Assembly: GCF_004217135.1 (NCBI RefSeq)
Contig: NZ_SHKK01000001.1
Coordinates: 5,642,001-5,706,000, forward strand
Direction: 5' to 3'
Length of the DNA: 64,000 nucleotides
DNA from: Micromonospora violae
GTDB lineage: Bacteria; Actinomycetota; Actinomycetes; Mycobacteriales; Micromonosporaceae
Under the pieces are notes generated by a model. The model saw only the letters and a program-made list of their open reading frames with translations. It made no database searches and was not told where the DNA came from. Position 1 is the first letter of the stretch, and the number at the start of each line of letters is the position of its first letter. The position numbers and the translations under genes are program-made. Below, in pieces: positions 47,409 to 56,579 of the stretch.

Positions 47409-47541
47409 GTGGCCCCATCCACCTGATCGGCCAGTCGTTGCGGATGGGCTGTCCGTACGGCTGTCGGATATCGGCGAGCGGGCGTCAGTAGCCCGACGTT
47501 CGACTGCCGATGGTCGGAGTCGATCCGTACTCTTCGTGCCC

Positions 47542-50196
47542 ATGACTCCGGATCATGACCGGTCGCGGAGCCCGGCTGGACGTACCACTCTGCCGGAGCT
47601 GCTCCGCGGGCATCGGCGCGCCGCCGGCCTGACCCAGGCCGAGTTGGCGTCCCGGGCCGGGGTGGGTGTGCGGACGGTGCGTGACCTGGAGCGCGGTCGG
47701 TCGATCCGGCCGCAGCGCACCACTGTCGAGTTGCTCGCCGGGGCGTTGGGGCTGACCGGCACGAGCCGAACGGCGTTCCTGGCCGCGGCCCGTGGCACCG
47801 GTGCCGAACCGGCCCCGCCGGACGCCGCCTCGACGACGTTCGTGGTCAGCGGCAACACCGGGTCGACGGCCGCACCCGCCGACCCGCCGGTCGCGCTTCC
47901 GCCGCCGGTCGCGTTGATCGGCCGGGAGCGCGACCTCACCGAGTTGGCCGGGATGTTGACCGCGGAGCGAGGGCCCCGGTTGGTGAGCCTCGTCGGGTTG
48001 GCCGGCGTCGGCAAGACCGCCCTGGCGACGTCGGTGGCGCACCTGGTGGCCGCCGCCCACCCGGCCGGTGTCGCCGGGGTGCTGGTCGGCGAGGGCGCGG
48101 ACGGCCCGGACGTGCTCGCCGCCTCGATGTCCGTGCTCGGCGTGGCGCGTCTGCCCGAACTCGTGGCCCTGCTCGCCGGGCGGCCGGCGCTGCTGGTGAT
48201 GGACGCGGTGGAACGCTCCCCGGGCCCGGTGGCCGCGACCCTGCACCGGTTGATCGGCGCACTGCCCTCGCTGCGGGTGCTGGTCACCGGGAGGCACCCG
48301 GTCGGGCTGCCCGGCGAGCGGGTCTGGCCGGTCGCGCCGCTCGACGTGCCACCGCCGGAGGCCGAGCACTCCGAGCTCGAATCATGGCCGGCGGTCGCGC
48401 TGTTCACCGCCCGGCTCGCTCAGGTCCGCCGGGAGCCGCCCACCCCGGCTGAGCTGCCGGCGCTCGCCGCGCTGGTGCGCCGGTTGGGAGGGCTACCGTT
48501 GGCCATCGAGCTGATGGCCGCCCGGGGGCGACTCCTCGACCTGACCGAACTGCTGCACCGGTACGGCGACCGGGTGCTCGACCTGGCCACCCCCGCCGAG
48601 CCGACCGCCCATCCGGGCTGGGACGCACCGGATCCGCTCACCCCCCGCACCAGCGGACCGGACACCCGTGCGGTGGCCTCGGTCGCGGTCACCCTGCGCG
48701 AGGCGGTGGCGTTCAGCTATCGCCTGTTGGCACCGGACGAGCGGGCCGCGCTGCGGCAGTTGGCGGTCTTCGGCAACCGCTGGTCGGTGGAGTTGGCCGA
48801 GGAGATGCTCGCCGACGAGGCCGACCGGGACGGCACGGTGGCGATCGACCCGGTGCCGCTGTTGGACCGCTTCGTCGAACTGGGGCTGCTGAGCGTACGC
48901 GGCAGCAGACCGTTCCGGTTCCGGCTGCTCGACGCGGTCCGCGACTACGCCGTCGAGCAGGCGGCCGGTGAGGGTGAGCTGACCTGCATCCGGCGTCGAC
49001 ATGCGGAGGTCATCGCGCGCCTGGTGGCACGGACCGCCAGCGACCTGGTCGGCCCACGGCTACCCGACGCGGTGCACCGGCTGGACGAGATGAGCAGTGA
49101 CATCAGCTCGTCCTTGGCCCACGCGGCCACCGACGACCCGTTGACCGCGCTGCGGCTGGCGGCCTGCCTGACCCGTTGGTGGCGGTTCCGCGGACGCGAT
49201 GTCGCCGGGCGGCAGTGGCTGCGGCGGCTGCTCGCGGACCCGCGGACCGCCGACGCCGATCCGGTCCTGCGGGCCTGGGCCGCGCTCGGCGTCGCCCGGC
49301 TCGCGGCCGAGCACGGCGCGGGCGCCGAGGAGCTGTCGACGGCCCACGCGGCGTTGGACACCTTCCGGCAGGCCGGCGACGTCACCGGGGAGCTGGAGGC
49401 GCGGAACGTCCTCGGCACGCTGCTGCTCGCCGTCGGGCGGCAGGACGAGGCTCGCGAGCAGGCCGAGGCGCTGCTGCGGTTGGCCGCCCGCAACGGTCGG
49501 ACCCGCGATCTGGCGGTGGCCCAGAACAGCCTCGCCTGGCACGAGATCCGCGGGGGTGACCTGGCTGCGGCCCGCCGCCGGCTCGCTGCGGTGGACCGAC
49601 TCGCCGCCGAGAGCGGGGAGCAGCGACTGCGGGTGCTGGGCTGGGCCAATCGTGCCGAGGTGGCCCGCCTGGAGGGCTGGTACGCGGACGCCATCGATCG
49701 TGGCCGAAGGGTGATCGCGGCCCTGTCCGAGCTGGGTGATCCCGGGCGTCGTCGTCGGGTGCTCGGGACCGTCGGGCTGGCGCTCGCCCAGGACGGGCGG
49801 GTCGCCGAGGCGACCGAGGTGCTGAGGGAGTTACGCGCCGGAGGCGTGGAGGCGATGCCGGCGCGTCCGACCGTGCCGCGACCACGCTCGGGCGACGCGG
49901 CGCTGGCCTGGGGCGGGCCGGAGGTCGGGCTCTGTGCGCTGATCGAGGGGAATCTGGCGCTGCACCGGGGTGACCGGGAGTTGGCCGCCGAGTGGTTCGC
50001 CGCCGCCGCCGACCATCCGGGGCAGGAGCGCCGCGACGTGGTGGAGGCGTTGGTGGGGCTGGCGGCGAGTACGGCGGACCCGGCCGTGCTCGATCGACTG
50101 GACCGGGTCTGTGCGGAGAGCGGCATCCGGCTGTTGCCGCAGGAGTCGGGCCTGCTCTACGCGCTGATCGCCGTCCGGGGTGGACCGGCGCGATAG
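47542..50196 (+). CDS. HTH-STAND (NB-ARC-like) TPR regulator
   Basis: About 884 residues. Residues 14-75 are an XRE-type helix-turn-helix (LPELLRGHRRAAGLTQAELA, SRAGVGVRTVRDLERGRSIR). Next comes a STAND-type NTPase with P-loop GLAGVGKTALA (residues 151-161), a Walker B-like ALLVMDAVERS and the LPLAIELMAARGRLLDL GxP-type motif. A winged helix follows (LRQLAVFGNRWSVELAEEML), then TPR-like helices to the end (DVTGELEARNVLGTLLLAVG). Such proteins are large signal-integrating transcription regulators, common in Micromonospora. The ATG at 47542 was chosen; a GTG 6 bp upstream is possible. Targets unknown. Confidence 0.85.
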   Translation: MTPDHDRSRSPAGRTTLPELLRGHRRAAGLTQAELASRAGVGVRTVRDLERGRSIRPQRTTVELLAGALGLTGTSRTAFLAAARGTGAEPAPPDAASTTFVVSGNTGSTAAPADPPVALPPPVALIGRERDLTELAGMLTAERGPRLVSLVGLAGVGKTALATSVAHLVAAAHPAGVAGVLVGEGADGPDVLAASMSVLGVARLPELVALLAGRPALLVMDAVERSPGPVAATLHRLIGALPSLRVLVTGRHPVGLPGERVWPVAPLDVPPPEAEHSELESWPAVALFTARLAQVRREPPTPAELPALAALVRRLGGLPLAIELMAARGRLLDLTELLHRYGDRVLDLATPAEPTAHPGWDAPDPLTPRTSGPDTRAVASVAVTLREAVAFSYRLLAPDERAALRQLAVFGNRWSVELAEEMLADEADRDGTVAIDPVPLLDRFVELGLLSVRGSRPFRFRLLDAVRDYAVEQAAGEGELTCIRRRHAEVIARLVARTASDLVGPRLPDAVHRLDEMSSDISSSLAHAATDDPLTALRLAACLTRWWRFRGRDVAGRQWLRRLLADPRTADADPVLRAWAALGVARLAAEHGAGAEELSTAHAALDTFRQAGDVTGELEARNVLGTLLLAVGRQDEAREQAEALLRLAARNGRTRDLAVAQNSLAWHEIRGGDLAAARRRLAAVDRLAAESGEQRLRVLGWANRAEVARLEGWYADAIDRGRRVIAALSELGDPGRRRRVLGTVGLALAQDGRVAEATEVLRELRAGGVEAMPARPTVPRPRSGDAALAWGGPEVGLCALIEGNLALHRGDRELAAEWFAAAADHPGQERRDVVEALVGLAASTADPAVLDRLDRVCAESGIRLLPQESGLLYALIAVRGGPAR

Positions 50197-50320
50197 CCGC
50201 GACACATCGAGTGCCCGCGCGGTGCCTCGGGAGAGTGGCGCGGGCGAAGAGCCCCCTTTGGTGCTACCCCTCGCTGATCGCCCGCGCCGTCACCCCCCGG
50301 TGATCCCCGGTGCAGGAAGC

Positions 50321-50341
50321 CTGCCACCGGCGCGGTGGCAG
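50321..50341 (+). terminator. Hairpin after the STAND regulator
   Basis: CTGCCACCG (50321-50329), loop GCG, CGGTGGCAG (50333-50341). It lies in a 232-bp gap before the convergent MarR gene that otherwise shows nothing notable. Confidence 0.55.
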
Positions 50342-50428
50342 AAAGTCGGCTTGACCCGAATCCTCCAGCTTGGCTGGGTCAGTTCTGCCGGTCTTTCTGC
50401 CGCTGTCGCCGCCGGCAGCGGGGGCCAC

Positions 50429-50947
50429 TCAGTGCCGTCGGCCGCCGCTGTCGGTGGGGGCGGGCTGCTCCGGGTCGACGTCGTCGCTACCTGCGGTGGC
50501 GCACGGGTGCGCGGCGTCGCGGACCCGGCGCAACCCGTCCAGGAGGGCCGCAAGCGCCTCGGGGTCGAGCTGCCCGGTGAACCACTGTTCGATCATCTGC
50601 AGGTGCCCGGGTAGCGTTTCGTTGAGGCGTTGCATCCCAGCGGCGGTGACCACCGCGTACGAGCTGCGGCGGTCGTTCGGGCAGGCCCGGCGGGTGAGTA
50701 ACCCGTCGCGCTCCATCCGGTCCACCACCCGGGTCACTCCGCTGGTCGACAGGGAGGTCTGGGCGGCGAGGTCGGTCATGCGTAGTTGGTTGCCCGGCGA
50801 GCGGGCCAGTCGGGTGATGACCTCGAACTCGACCGCGGAGAGGCCATGCTCCTCGAGTTGGGCGTTGAACCGGGCGGACAGCCCGGCGTGTGCCTCGAAG
50901 AGCAGGCCGACGGCGGTGATCCGGGGATCGTCGAAGACGTTGGTCAC
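50429..50947 (-). CDS. MarR-family repressor divergent from yceI-like gene
   Basis: 172 residues starting at GTG 50947 (TNVFDDPRITAVGLLFEAHA). Winged-helix elements: LAAQTSLSTSGVTRVVDRME and DGLLTRRACPNDRRSSYAVV. The start is fixed by a TATGAT hexamer (50954-50959 on the minus strand) 6 nt upstream, indicating a leaderless transcript; an alternative frame from 51004 would translate through the operator. The C terminus is low-complexity (PCATAGSDDVDPEQPAPTD). Its probable target is the shared promoter with the YceI gene. Confidence 0.87.
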   Translation of the reverse strand: MTNVFDDPRITAVGLLFEAHAGLSARFNAQLEEHGLSAVEFEVITRLARSPGNQLRMTDLAAQTSLSTSGVTRVVDRMERDGLLTRRACPNDRRSSYAVVTAAGMQRLNETLPGHLQMIEQWFTGQLDPEALAALLDGLRRVRDAAHPCATAGSDDVDPEQPAPTDSGGRRH

Positions 50948-51046
50948 CTGTTCATCATACCAGTGCTTGACACGCGGAATATTGTTGAAGTTATAGTTGC
51001 TCAAGCAGTCGTTGGGCTACTCAACAATCTTCTGGAGGACAGCAGC
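50948..51046. promoter_or_regulatory. Divergent marR/yceI promoter region
   Basis: For the plus strand: TTGACA (50967-50972) and TATAGT (50992-50997), a consensus-like promoter with a long 19-bp spacer. For the minus strand: TATGAT (50954-50959) 6 nt before the marR GTG. The stretch is AT-rich for this genome and carries imperfect inverted copies of ACTCAACAAT (around 51019-51028) and ATTGTTGAAGT (50980-50991), probable MarR half-sites flanking the plus-strand -10. Confidence 0.6.
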
Positions 51047-51628
51047 ATGACCAGCAGCATCGATGCGGTTACCCGCGACTGGGACGGCCTCACCATCCCG
51101 GCGGCCGGCACCTACGCGCTGGACGTGGCGCACAAGCGGGTCGGCTTCGTTGCCCGGCACATGATGGTGAGCAAGGTTCGCGGTGAGTTCAACGAGGCGA
51201 CCGCCACCATCACCATCGCCGAGGACCCGCTGCAGTCGTCGGTCGTCGCCACCATTCAGGCCGCCAGCGTCGACACCACCCAGGCCGACCGGGACGCGCA
51301 CCTGCGCAGCGCCGAGTTCCTGGACGCCGAGAAGTTCCCGACGCTCGAGTTCCGCAGCACCGGGGTCAAGTCCCGTAGCGGCAACGAGTTCGTGCTCACC
51401 GGTGAGCTGACCATCAAGGACGTCACCCGCCCGGTCGAGCTGGCAGTGGAGTTCGAGGGCGTCGGCCGCAGCCCGTTCGGCCAGGACATCTTCGGTTTCT
51501 CCGCGAGCACCGAGATCGACCGCGAGGAGTTCGGCCTGACCTGGAACGTCGCCCTGGAGACCGGGGGCGTGCTGGTCAGCCGCAAGATCAAGATTGAGAT
51601 CGAGGGCGAGGCCGTCCGTCAGGCCTGA
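51047..51628 (+). CDS. YceI-family protein
   Basis: 193 residues, GGAGGA ribosome site. YceI proteins are lipocalin-like beta barrels that bind polyprenoid or amphiphilic lipids. The signature is clear: GTYALDVAHKRVGFVARHMM, SKVRGEFNEATATITIAEDP, SSVVATIQAASVDTTQADRD, HLRSAEFLDAEKFPTLEFRS and the C-terminal GLTWNVALETGGVLVSRKIK. There is no signal peptide, so it is cytosolic here, unlike E. coli YceI. It is controlled by the divergent MarR protein. Such MarR/YceI pairs are common in actinobacteria and usually associated with stress responses. Confidence 0.92.
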   Translation: MTSSIDAVTRDWDGLTIPAAGTYALDVAHKRVGFVARHMMVSKVRGEFNEATATITIAEDPLQSSVVATIQAASVDTTQADRDAHLRSAEFLDAEKFPTLEFRSTGVKSRSGNEFVLTGELTIKDVTRPVELAVEFEGVGRSPFGQDIFGFSASTEIDREEFGLTWNVALETGGVLVSRKIKIEIEGEAVRQA

Positions 51629-51679
51629 TTCCCTGGGATCGCCGGAGGGCCAGGGGGAATCCTCCCGGTGATCCGGAAC

Positions 51680-51716
51680 GCGGGGCCCGCGCCGTTCATC
51701 GGCGCGGGCCCCGCGT
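51680..51716 (+). terminator. Terminator after yceI-like gene
   Basis: CGCGGGGCCCGCGCCG (51680-51695), loop TTCAT, CGGCGCGGGCCCCGCG (51701-51716): 16-bp perfect stem. The rest of the 315-bp gap up to 51943 holds no gene that I can support. Confidence 0.85.
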
Positions 51717-51943
51717 CGTCTCCGCCGGTGGTGGTGATCGTCACGACTTTGTTCGCACCGCCTTCGGGTCCAGCTGGCCGGCGACGGGGTACAGAGGGCG
51801 CCACGAGCGCGTCCGCGCCGGTCGACGTCGGATCACCGCCGTCGGCCTCTGGCCCCGGTCAGGTGGGCGCTCTTACCGTGGATGCTTCACAAAGCGCTTC
51901 CGGGACGGCATGATCCCGACCGCGCCGGCCGTCGGGAGGACAC

Positions 51944-53422
51944 ATGGGCAGGGACGTCTCAGAGGGCGCCTTCACCCGGGATGATCGGGTCCGGTATCGA
52001 CAGAAGGTGCGGCGATGCCTGGACGTCTTCGCCCTGATGCTGGACGACTTCGGCTTCGACGCCGACCGGCCGATGACCGGCCTCGAGATCGAACTCAACC
52101 TGGTCGACTCCGCCGCCGAGCCGGCGATGCGCAACGAGGAGATCCTCGCCGACATCGCTGACCCCCTCTTCCAGACCGAGTTGGGGCAGTTCAACCTGGA
52201 ACTCAACGCCGAGCCTCGACTGATCGAGGGCGCCGGCTTCGCCGACTACGAGCACGACCTGCGCGGCAGCCTCTCCAGGGCCGACGAGCGGGCCGCCAGA
52301 TCCGACGCGAAGATCGTCCTGGTCGGCATCCTGCCCACCCTCACCGAGGGTCACCTGGTCGAGGACAACCTCTCCACCAACGAGCGCTACCGGGTCCTCA
52401 ACGACCAGATCGTCGGCGCCCGGGGCGAGGACATCGAACTGGACATCCGCGGCGTCGAACAGTTGCGGACGCACACCGACTCGATCGCCCCCGAGGCCGC
52501 CTGCACGAGCCTCCAGTTCCACCTCCAGGTCGCCCCGGACAGCTTCGCCGACTACTGGAACGCCTCCCAGGCCATCGCCGGCGCGCAGGTGGCGGTCGGA
52601 GCGAACAGCCCCTTCCTGTACGGCCGCCAACTCTGGGCCGAGACGCGGATCGCCCTGTTCCAGCAGGCCACCGACACGCGTCCGGACGAACTCAAGGCCC
52701 AGGGCGTACGACCGCGGGTGTGGTTCGGCGAACGGTGGATCACGTCGATATTCGACCTGTTCGAGGAGAACGTCCGGTACTTCCCGCCGTTGCTGCCGAT
52801 CTGCGAGGACGAGGACCCGGTGGAGGTCCTGCACGCCGGTGGTGTGCCACAGCTCGGGGAGTTGCGGCTGCACAACGGCACGGTCTACCGGTGGAACCGT
52901 CCCGTCTACGACATCATGAACGGCCGCCCGCATCTGCGGGTGGAGAACCGGGTGTTGCCGGCCGGCCCGACCGTGGCGGACATGCTGGCCAACGCGGCCT
53001 TCTACTTCGGTCTGGTACGCGGTCTGGCCGAGGCGGACCGTCCGATCTGGAGCCAACTCACCTTCAGCTCGGCCGAGGAGAACTTCCACGCCGCCGCCCG
53101 ACGTGGTCTCGACGCCGTGCTGCACTGGCCCGGGCTCGGCGACGTGCCGGTGACGAAGCTGGTCCTGGACCGACTGCTGCCCATCGCCGCCGCCGGTCTG
53201 GACGGGTTCGGTGTCGCCCCGGCGCAGCGGGATCGGCTGCTCGGCATCATCGAGCAGCGCTGCCGTACCGGCCGCAACGGTGCCGTCTGGCAGACCGAGG
53301 CGGTCTGGGCGGCGGAACGGCACCACGGCATGGGCCGGACGGCGGCGCTGCACCACATGGTCCAGCGCTACGCCGAACTCCAGTGCACCAACCAACCCGT
53401 CCACACCTGGCCGATCCCCTAA
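51944..53422 (+). CDS. Glutamate-cysteine ligase family (GCS2) protein
   Basis: 492 residues; ribosome site GGGAGGA. The ATP-dependent carboxylate-amine ligase fold of GCS2 proteins is evident: TGLEIELNLVDSAAEPAMRN (metal-binding Glu strand), QTELGQFNLELNAEPRLIEG, CTSLQFHLQVAPDSFADYWN, and RWITSIFDLFEENVRYFPPL. Residues about 325-365 read PHLRVENRVLPAGPTVADML, typical of the glutamate-cysteine ligase A-like branch found in actinomycetes that make mycothiol rather than glutathione. The amine substrate is therefore uncertain. No pathway genes adjoin it; it stands alone between two terminator-bounded regions. Confidence 0.85.
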   Translation: MGRDVSEGAFTRDDRVRYRQKVRRCLDVFALMLDDFGFDADRPMTGLEIELNLVDSAAEPAMRNEEILADIADPLFQTELGQFNLELNAEPRLIEGAGFADYEHDLRGSLSRADERAARSDAKIVLVGILPTLTEGHLVEDNLSTNERYRVLNDQIVGARGEDIELDIRGVEQLRTHTDSIAPEAACTSLQFHLQVAPDSFADYWNASQAIAGAQVAVGANSPFLYGRQLWAETRIALFQQATDTRPDELKAQGVRPRVWFGERWITSIFDLFEENVRYFPPLLPICEDEDPVEVLHAGGVPQLGELRLHNGTVYRWNRPVYDIMNGRPHLRVENRVLPAGPTVADMLANAAFYFGLVRGLAEADRPIWSQLTFSSAEENFHAAARRGLDAVLHWPGLGDVPVTKLVLDRLLPIAAAGLDGFGVAPAQRDRLLGIIEQRCRTGRNGAVWQTEAVWAAERHHGMGRTAALHHMVQRYAELQCTNQPVHTWPIP

Positions 53423-53481
53423 CCCCACCCCGGACCCCCGGTCCCCGCACGCCCCGGAGTCGGAGAGGGAGAGGGGCGGGT

Positions 53482-54849
53482 TTAGTCGGTGGTGGGGGTG
53501 CGGCGGGGTGGTCGGGCGCGTCGGGTGGCTGGAGTTGGGGCCTCCGTCGCGGCCTCGGTGGGGCGGGGCGGAACCGTGCGGTCCGGGTCGGTACGCGGTG
53601 CGGGCACCTGCGGTGCGGCGGCGGTCTCGCCCGACGAGGAGCCCGGCCCGGGTGTCTGCGCCGGGGACTCGGTCCTGCGGCGGCGCGCGGCGGTTCCGGC
53701 CGTCGCGGCGGCGGTTCCGGCCGTCGCGGCTGTGGTTCCGGTCGTCGAGCCGGTGATCGGCGACTCGGGTTCGGTCGCGGCGGCCGGGTCGGCTGCGGTG
53801 TCCCGAGCAACCACCTCCCGCTCGCCCGAACGGTCCCACTTGCCCGAACGGTTCCGCTCGGCTCGCGCGCCGAGGAGGGCGGCCAGCACCGAGCCGCCGA
53901 TGCCGGCGATCACCGCGTACGGGGCGATCAGCTGGGTGGAGAGCTGCGCGGGGCCCAACGTCGACCAGTGCGGCAGGGTGGTCAGGTAGGCGAGCGCGAC
54001 GAGCAGCGGGCCGACCGCGCCGGAGGCCGCCGCACCCACCCGGTGCCCACCCGAACGGGCGGCCCTCCGGGCGGCCAGGACACCGATCAGCAGCGCGGGA
54101 ACCAGTGCCAGCAGCGCGCCGGGCCAGTAGAGCTGGCCTCCGATCCAGTACCGGGCGTGGTCCGGCTCGAACTGCCAGGTACCGAGTTGCGCGCCGGTCA
54201 GCCCTCGTCCGACGCGTACCCCGTCGATCACCGAAATCACCGCGAGCAACCAGAGCCAGGCGGCTGTCGCGGTCACGTTGACCGCGGCGGCTCGGGAGCG
54301 AAGCGCCCAGATCGCGATGAGGACGCCGATCAGGATGCCCAGCGTCGCCTGGATGGCGGCCGTCCGCTGCGGTGCGCCGGTGTCCGCGCCGGTCGCGACC
54401 CGCGCGGGTACGGCGATCAGCAACACCGTGACCAGCCCGCCCACCCCGGCGGCGAGCGCCAGGGCCACCCGCCGCAGCAGGCCACCCCGGTCGGGAAGTG
54501 GCACCTCGGCCACTCGCGGTGAGGTGTCCGTCACCTTCGGCGGTGCGGTGTCGGTCGTCGGTGGCCGCCCATCAACCTGGGGGTCGTGCTCCGGCGGGAC
54601 CACGGTCGTGGTTGGGGCGCTCCGTTGGTGGAGCCGCTGCGCGCAGACCGCGCCGAGGACGGTCGAGCTGGCGGCGAGCCAGGTGGCCCAGGCGAGGCCG
54701 TCCGCCCAGGCTGCGTCGGTCACACCGGCATCGGTGGGCGTCCACGTGATGACGCCGAGCCCGTAGCCGAAGCCCAGTTGTGCGGCACCCGCGCCGGCGG
54801 CGATCCCGATCGCCGTCGCGATCGATACTCCCCAGCCCTGTCTGGCCAT
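53482..54849 (-). CDS. Polytopic membrane protein with disordered tail
   Basis: 455 residues from the ATG at 54849, which is preceded by TACGCT 7 nt upstream (leaderless-type). Two N-terminal helices are followed by a proline-rich linker and then five to six more helices (GLVTVLLIAVPARVATG, IQATLGILIGVLIAIWAL, AAWLWLLAVISVIDGV, YWPGALLALVPALLIGVL, LIAPYAVIAGIGGSVLAALL). The C-terminal 120 residues are hydrophilic and Thr/Ala/Pro-rich with runs such as TAGTAAATAGTAARRRR. No family recognised. It is divergent from the first PASTA-domain protein with a 108-bp shared upstream region. Confidence 0.7.
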   Translation of the reverse strand: MARQGWGVSIATAIGIAAGAGAAQLGFGYGLGVITWTPTDAGVTDAAWADGLAWATWLAASSTVLGAVCAQRLHQRSAPTTTVVPPEHDPQVDGRPPTTDTAPPKVTDTSPRVAEVPLPDRGGLLRRVALALAAGVGGLVTVLLIAVPARVATGADTGAPQRTAAIQATLGILIGVLIAIWALRSRAAAVNVTATAAWLWLLAVISVIDGVRVGRGLTGAQLGTWQFEPDHARYWIGGQLYWPGALLALVPALLIGVLAARRAARSGGHRVGAAASGAVGPLLVALAYLTTLPHWSTLGPAQLSTQLIAPYAVIAGIGGSVLAALLGARAERNRSGKWDRSGEREVVARDTAADPAAATEPESPITGSTTGTTAATAGTAAATAGTAARRRRTESPAQTPGPGSSSGETAAAPQVPAPRTDPDRTVPPRPTEAATEAPTPATRRARPPRRTPTTD

Positions 54850-54957
54850 GCCGGGCAGCGTAGCGTCCCGTCGTCGGCGCGGCGAGTCGTAACGGCCCGC
54901 AGTGCGGCGGATTGGGCGGCGGGCGGTACGGTCGCCGGTGATGAGGCGGTGGGCGTT

Positions 54958-55644
54958 ATGACGGACACGGACACGGGGCAGCAGAATGCCGCCGGTGGTG
55001 GTGCGAGCCGGGCCAGCGTCGTGCTCGGTGGCGGGTTGGCGGCGGTGCTGCTCGCCGCCGTCGGTGCGACCAGCGGCTGGGTGCTGGCCGGCGAGGACGA
55101 CACACCCTCTGCTGATCCGCTGGCCATCGCGACCACGACTGGCGTGCCGACCAGCCGGGCCACCGCCCCCCGACCGAGCAGTGGACGACCGACGCCGTCG
55201 GCCGTCCAGCCCTCCGTCACCTCGACCAAGGGGGCCGGCCTGACCGTGCCGCCGGTGATCGGCACCGACTTCGAGCAGGCCCGGGAGATGCTGCGTAAGC
55301 AGCGGTTGGGTTGGCGGCTGGTCTTCGGTGGCGGGGTCGGGCGTACGGTCGAGGGCACCACCCCGGAGGTGGGCACCGAGGTCGTCCGGGGGACGACTGT
55401 CCAACTACAGGTCGCCGGGCCGGCACCGGCCGCCGAGGTGCCGGACGTGGTGGGCAAGAGCTGCGCCGACGCCGCCGACGAGTTGGTCGACGAGGGCCTC
55501 TACCCGCGCTACGCCAGCGGGCGCAGTGGGAAGGTCAGCCGACAGGAGCCCGCCGAGGACGGCCCGGCCCGGTGGAACGACCAGGTCAGCATCTGGTGTG
55601 GGGCGGATTCCGTCGAGCAGCCGACCACGAAGCCCACGCCCTGA
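54958..55644 (+). CDS. Membrane-anchored PASTA-domain protein (two domains)
   Basis: 228 residues. One N-terminal membrane helix (SVVLGGGLAAVLLAAVGATS, residues about 20-45) and a Ser/Thr/Pro linker are followed by two extracytoplasmic PASTA-type domains: VPPVIGTDFEQAREMLRKQR onward, and VPDVVGKSCADAADELVDEG onward. PASTA domains bind peptidoglycan fragments or beta-lactams, and normally sit on Ser/Thr kinases or penicillin-binding proteins; here no kinase or transpeptidase domain is attached. Function is probably cell-wall sensing or binding. A second PASTA protein follows 190 bp downstream on the same strand. Confidence 0.78.
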   Translation: MTDTDTGQQNAAGGGASRASVVLGGGLAAVLLAAVGATSGWVLAGEDDTPSADPLAIATTTGVPTSRATAPRPSSGRPTPSAVQPSVTSTKGAGLTVPPVIGTDFEQAREMLRKQRLGWRLVFGGGVGRTVEGTTPEVGTEVVRGTTVQLQVAGPAPAAEVPDVVGKSCADAADELVDEGLYPRYASGRSGKVSRQEPAEDGPARWNDQVSIWCGADSVEQPTTKPTP

Positions 55645-55834
55645 TTCCTCGCCGGCCGGTTCGGGCCTGCCGGCGCCGTCGGCAGCCGCGCGGCCATCCG
55701 CGTCGTACCCCGCCGCTCTGGCTCGCCGACAACCGGCGCGGCTCGACACGCTGATCCCCAGCGATGGCCGGGTGGGCGACTAGGTTGGCGGTCGAGGGCC
55801 ATGACGCCCGTCCGGGTTCGGGAAAGGACGTGCG

Positions 55835-56572
55835 ATGAGCGACGACCGCCAGGAGCCTCCCGCCGGCGAGCACGACGACGACCGGACCCGCCCCCTGCCG
55901 CCCCCCGCTGGCGATCGGCCGGAGCCGACGGAACCCGCTGCGGACCGGCCGGGGTCGACGCCAGCCGGCACCGACCCGGATGACACGGCACCGATACCGC
56001 CGCCGTGGTCCGGGCGGGCCGAGGTGCGCTCGCCCCGACCGGATGACCCCTCCAGCGAGTGGTACATCGAGGAGCAGGGTGGTCGGCGGTGGTGGTTGCC
56101 GATTCTGTGGGGCGTACTGGCGTTGCTCCTCGCCGGTCTGCTCGGGGGCGCGCTCTGGGTTCTGCGCGGCCAGCAGGATGACGACCGGGACGACCCGGGG
56201 CCCACCCCGTCACTTCCGCCGACCAGTGCCCCCACCGCCCCGCCGACCAGCGCAGCCCCCACGTCGGCGTCGCCCACCAGTGAGTCGCCCAGCAGCCCGG
56301 CGACCACGAGTACGCCGGACGAGGTGCCGGTGCCACCGCTCACCGGCCTGCCGCAGGCGACCGCCGAAGGGCTGTTGGCGCGGCTCGGCCTGACCTACCG
56401 GGTGGTGTACCGCCCGTCGGAGCTGCCGCCGGGGACCGTGGTGGGCACCGAGCCGGAGGCGGGCACATCGGTGTCGACCGACGACGAGGTGTTGCTGATC
56501 ATCGCGCAGGCCCAGCCGCCGGCCGGGACGAGCCCGACCACGCCGAGCCCCACGGTGACCAGCACGTCGTGA
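55835..56572 (+). CDS. Membrane-anchored PASTA-domain protein (one domain)
   Basis: 245 residues. A long acidic and proline-rich cytoplasmic segment (1-80, ending SSEWYIEEQGGRRWW) precedes one membrane helix (LPILWGVLALLLAGLLGGAL), a Thr/Ser/Pro linker rich in potential O-glycosylation sites, and a single PASTA domain (VPPLTGLPQATAEGLLARLG to EVLLIIAQAQ). The AAAGGA site 7 bp upstream supports the ATG. As with its upstream neighbour there is no catalytic domain. The SEWYIEEQGG cytoplasmic motif could be a docking segment, which is speculative. Confidence 0.78.
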   Translation: MSDDRQEPPAGEHDDDRTRPLPPPAGDRPEPTEPAADRPGSTPAGTDPDDTAPIPPPWSGRAEVRSPRPDDPSSEWYIEEQGGRRWWLPILWGVLALLLAGLLGGALWVLRGQQDDDRDDPGPTPSLPPTSAPTAPPTSAAPTSASPTSESPSSPATTSTPDEVPVPPLTGLPQATAEGLLARLGLTYRVVYRPSELPPGTVVGTEPEAGTSVSTDDEVLLIIAQAQPPAGTSPTTPSPTVTSTS

Positions 56573-56579
56573 CCGCCGG

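Noticed and set aside
50321..50380. Extended hairpin (TGACCC ... GGGTCA) after the STAND regulator as a structured RNA
   Set aside because: The pairing is short and interrupted; a simple terminator explains the perfect 9-bp stem.
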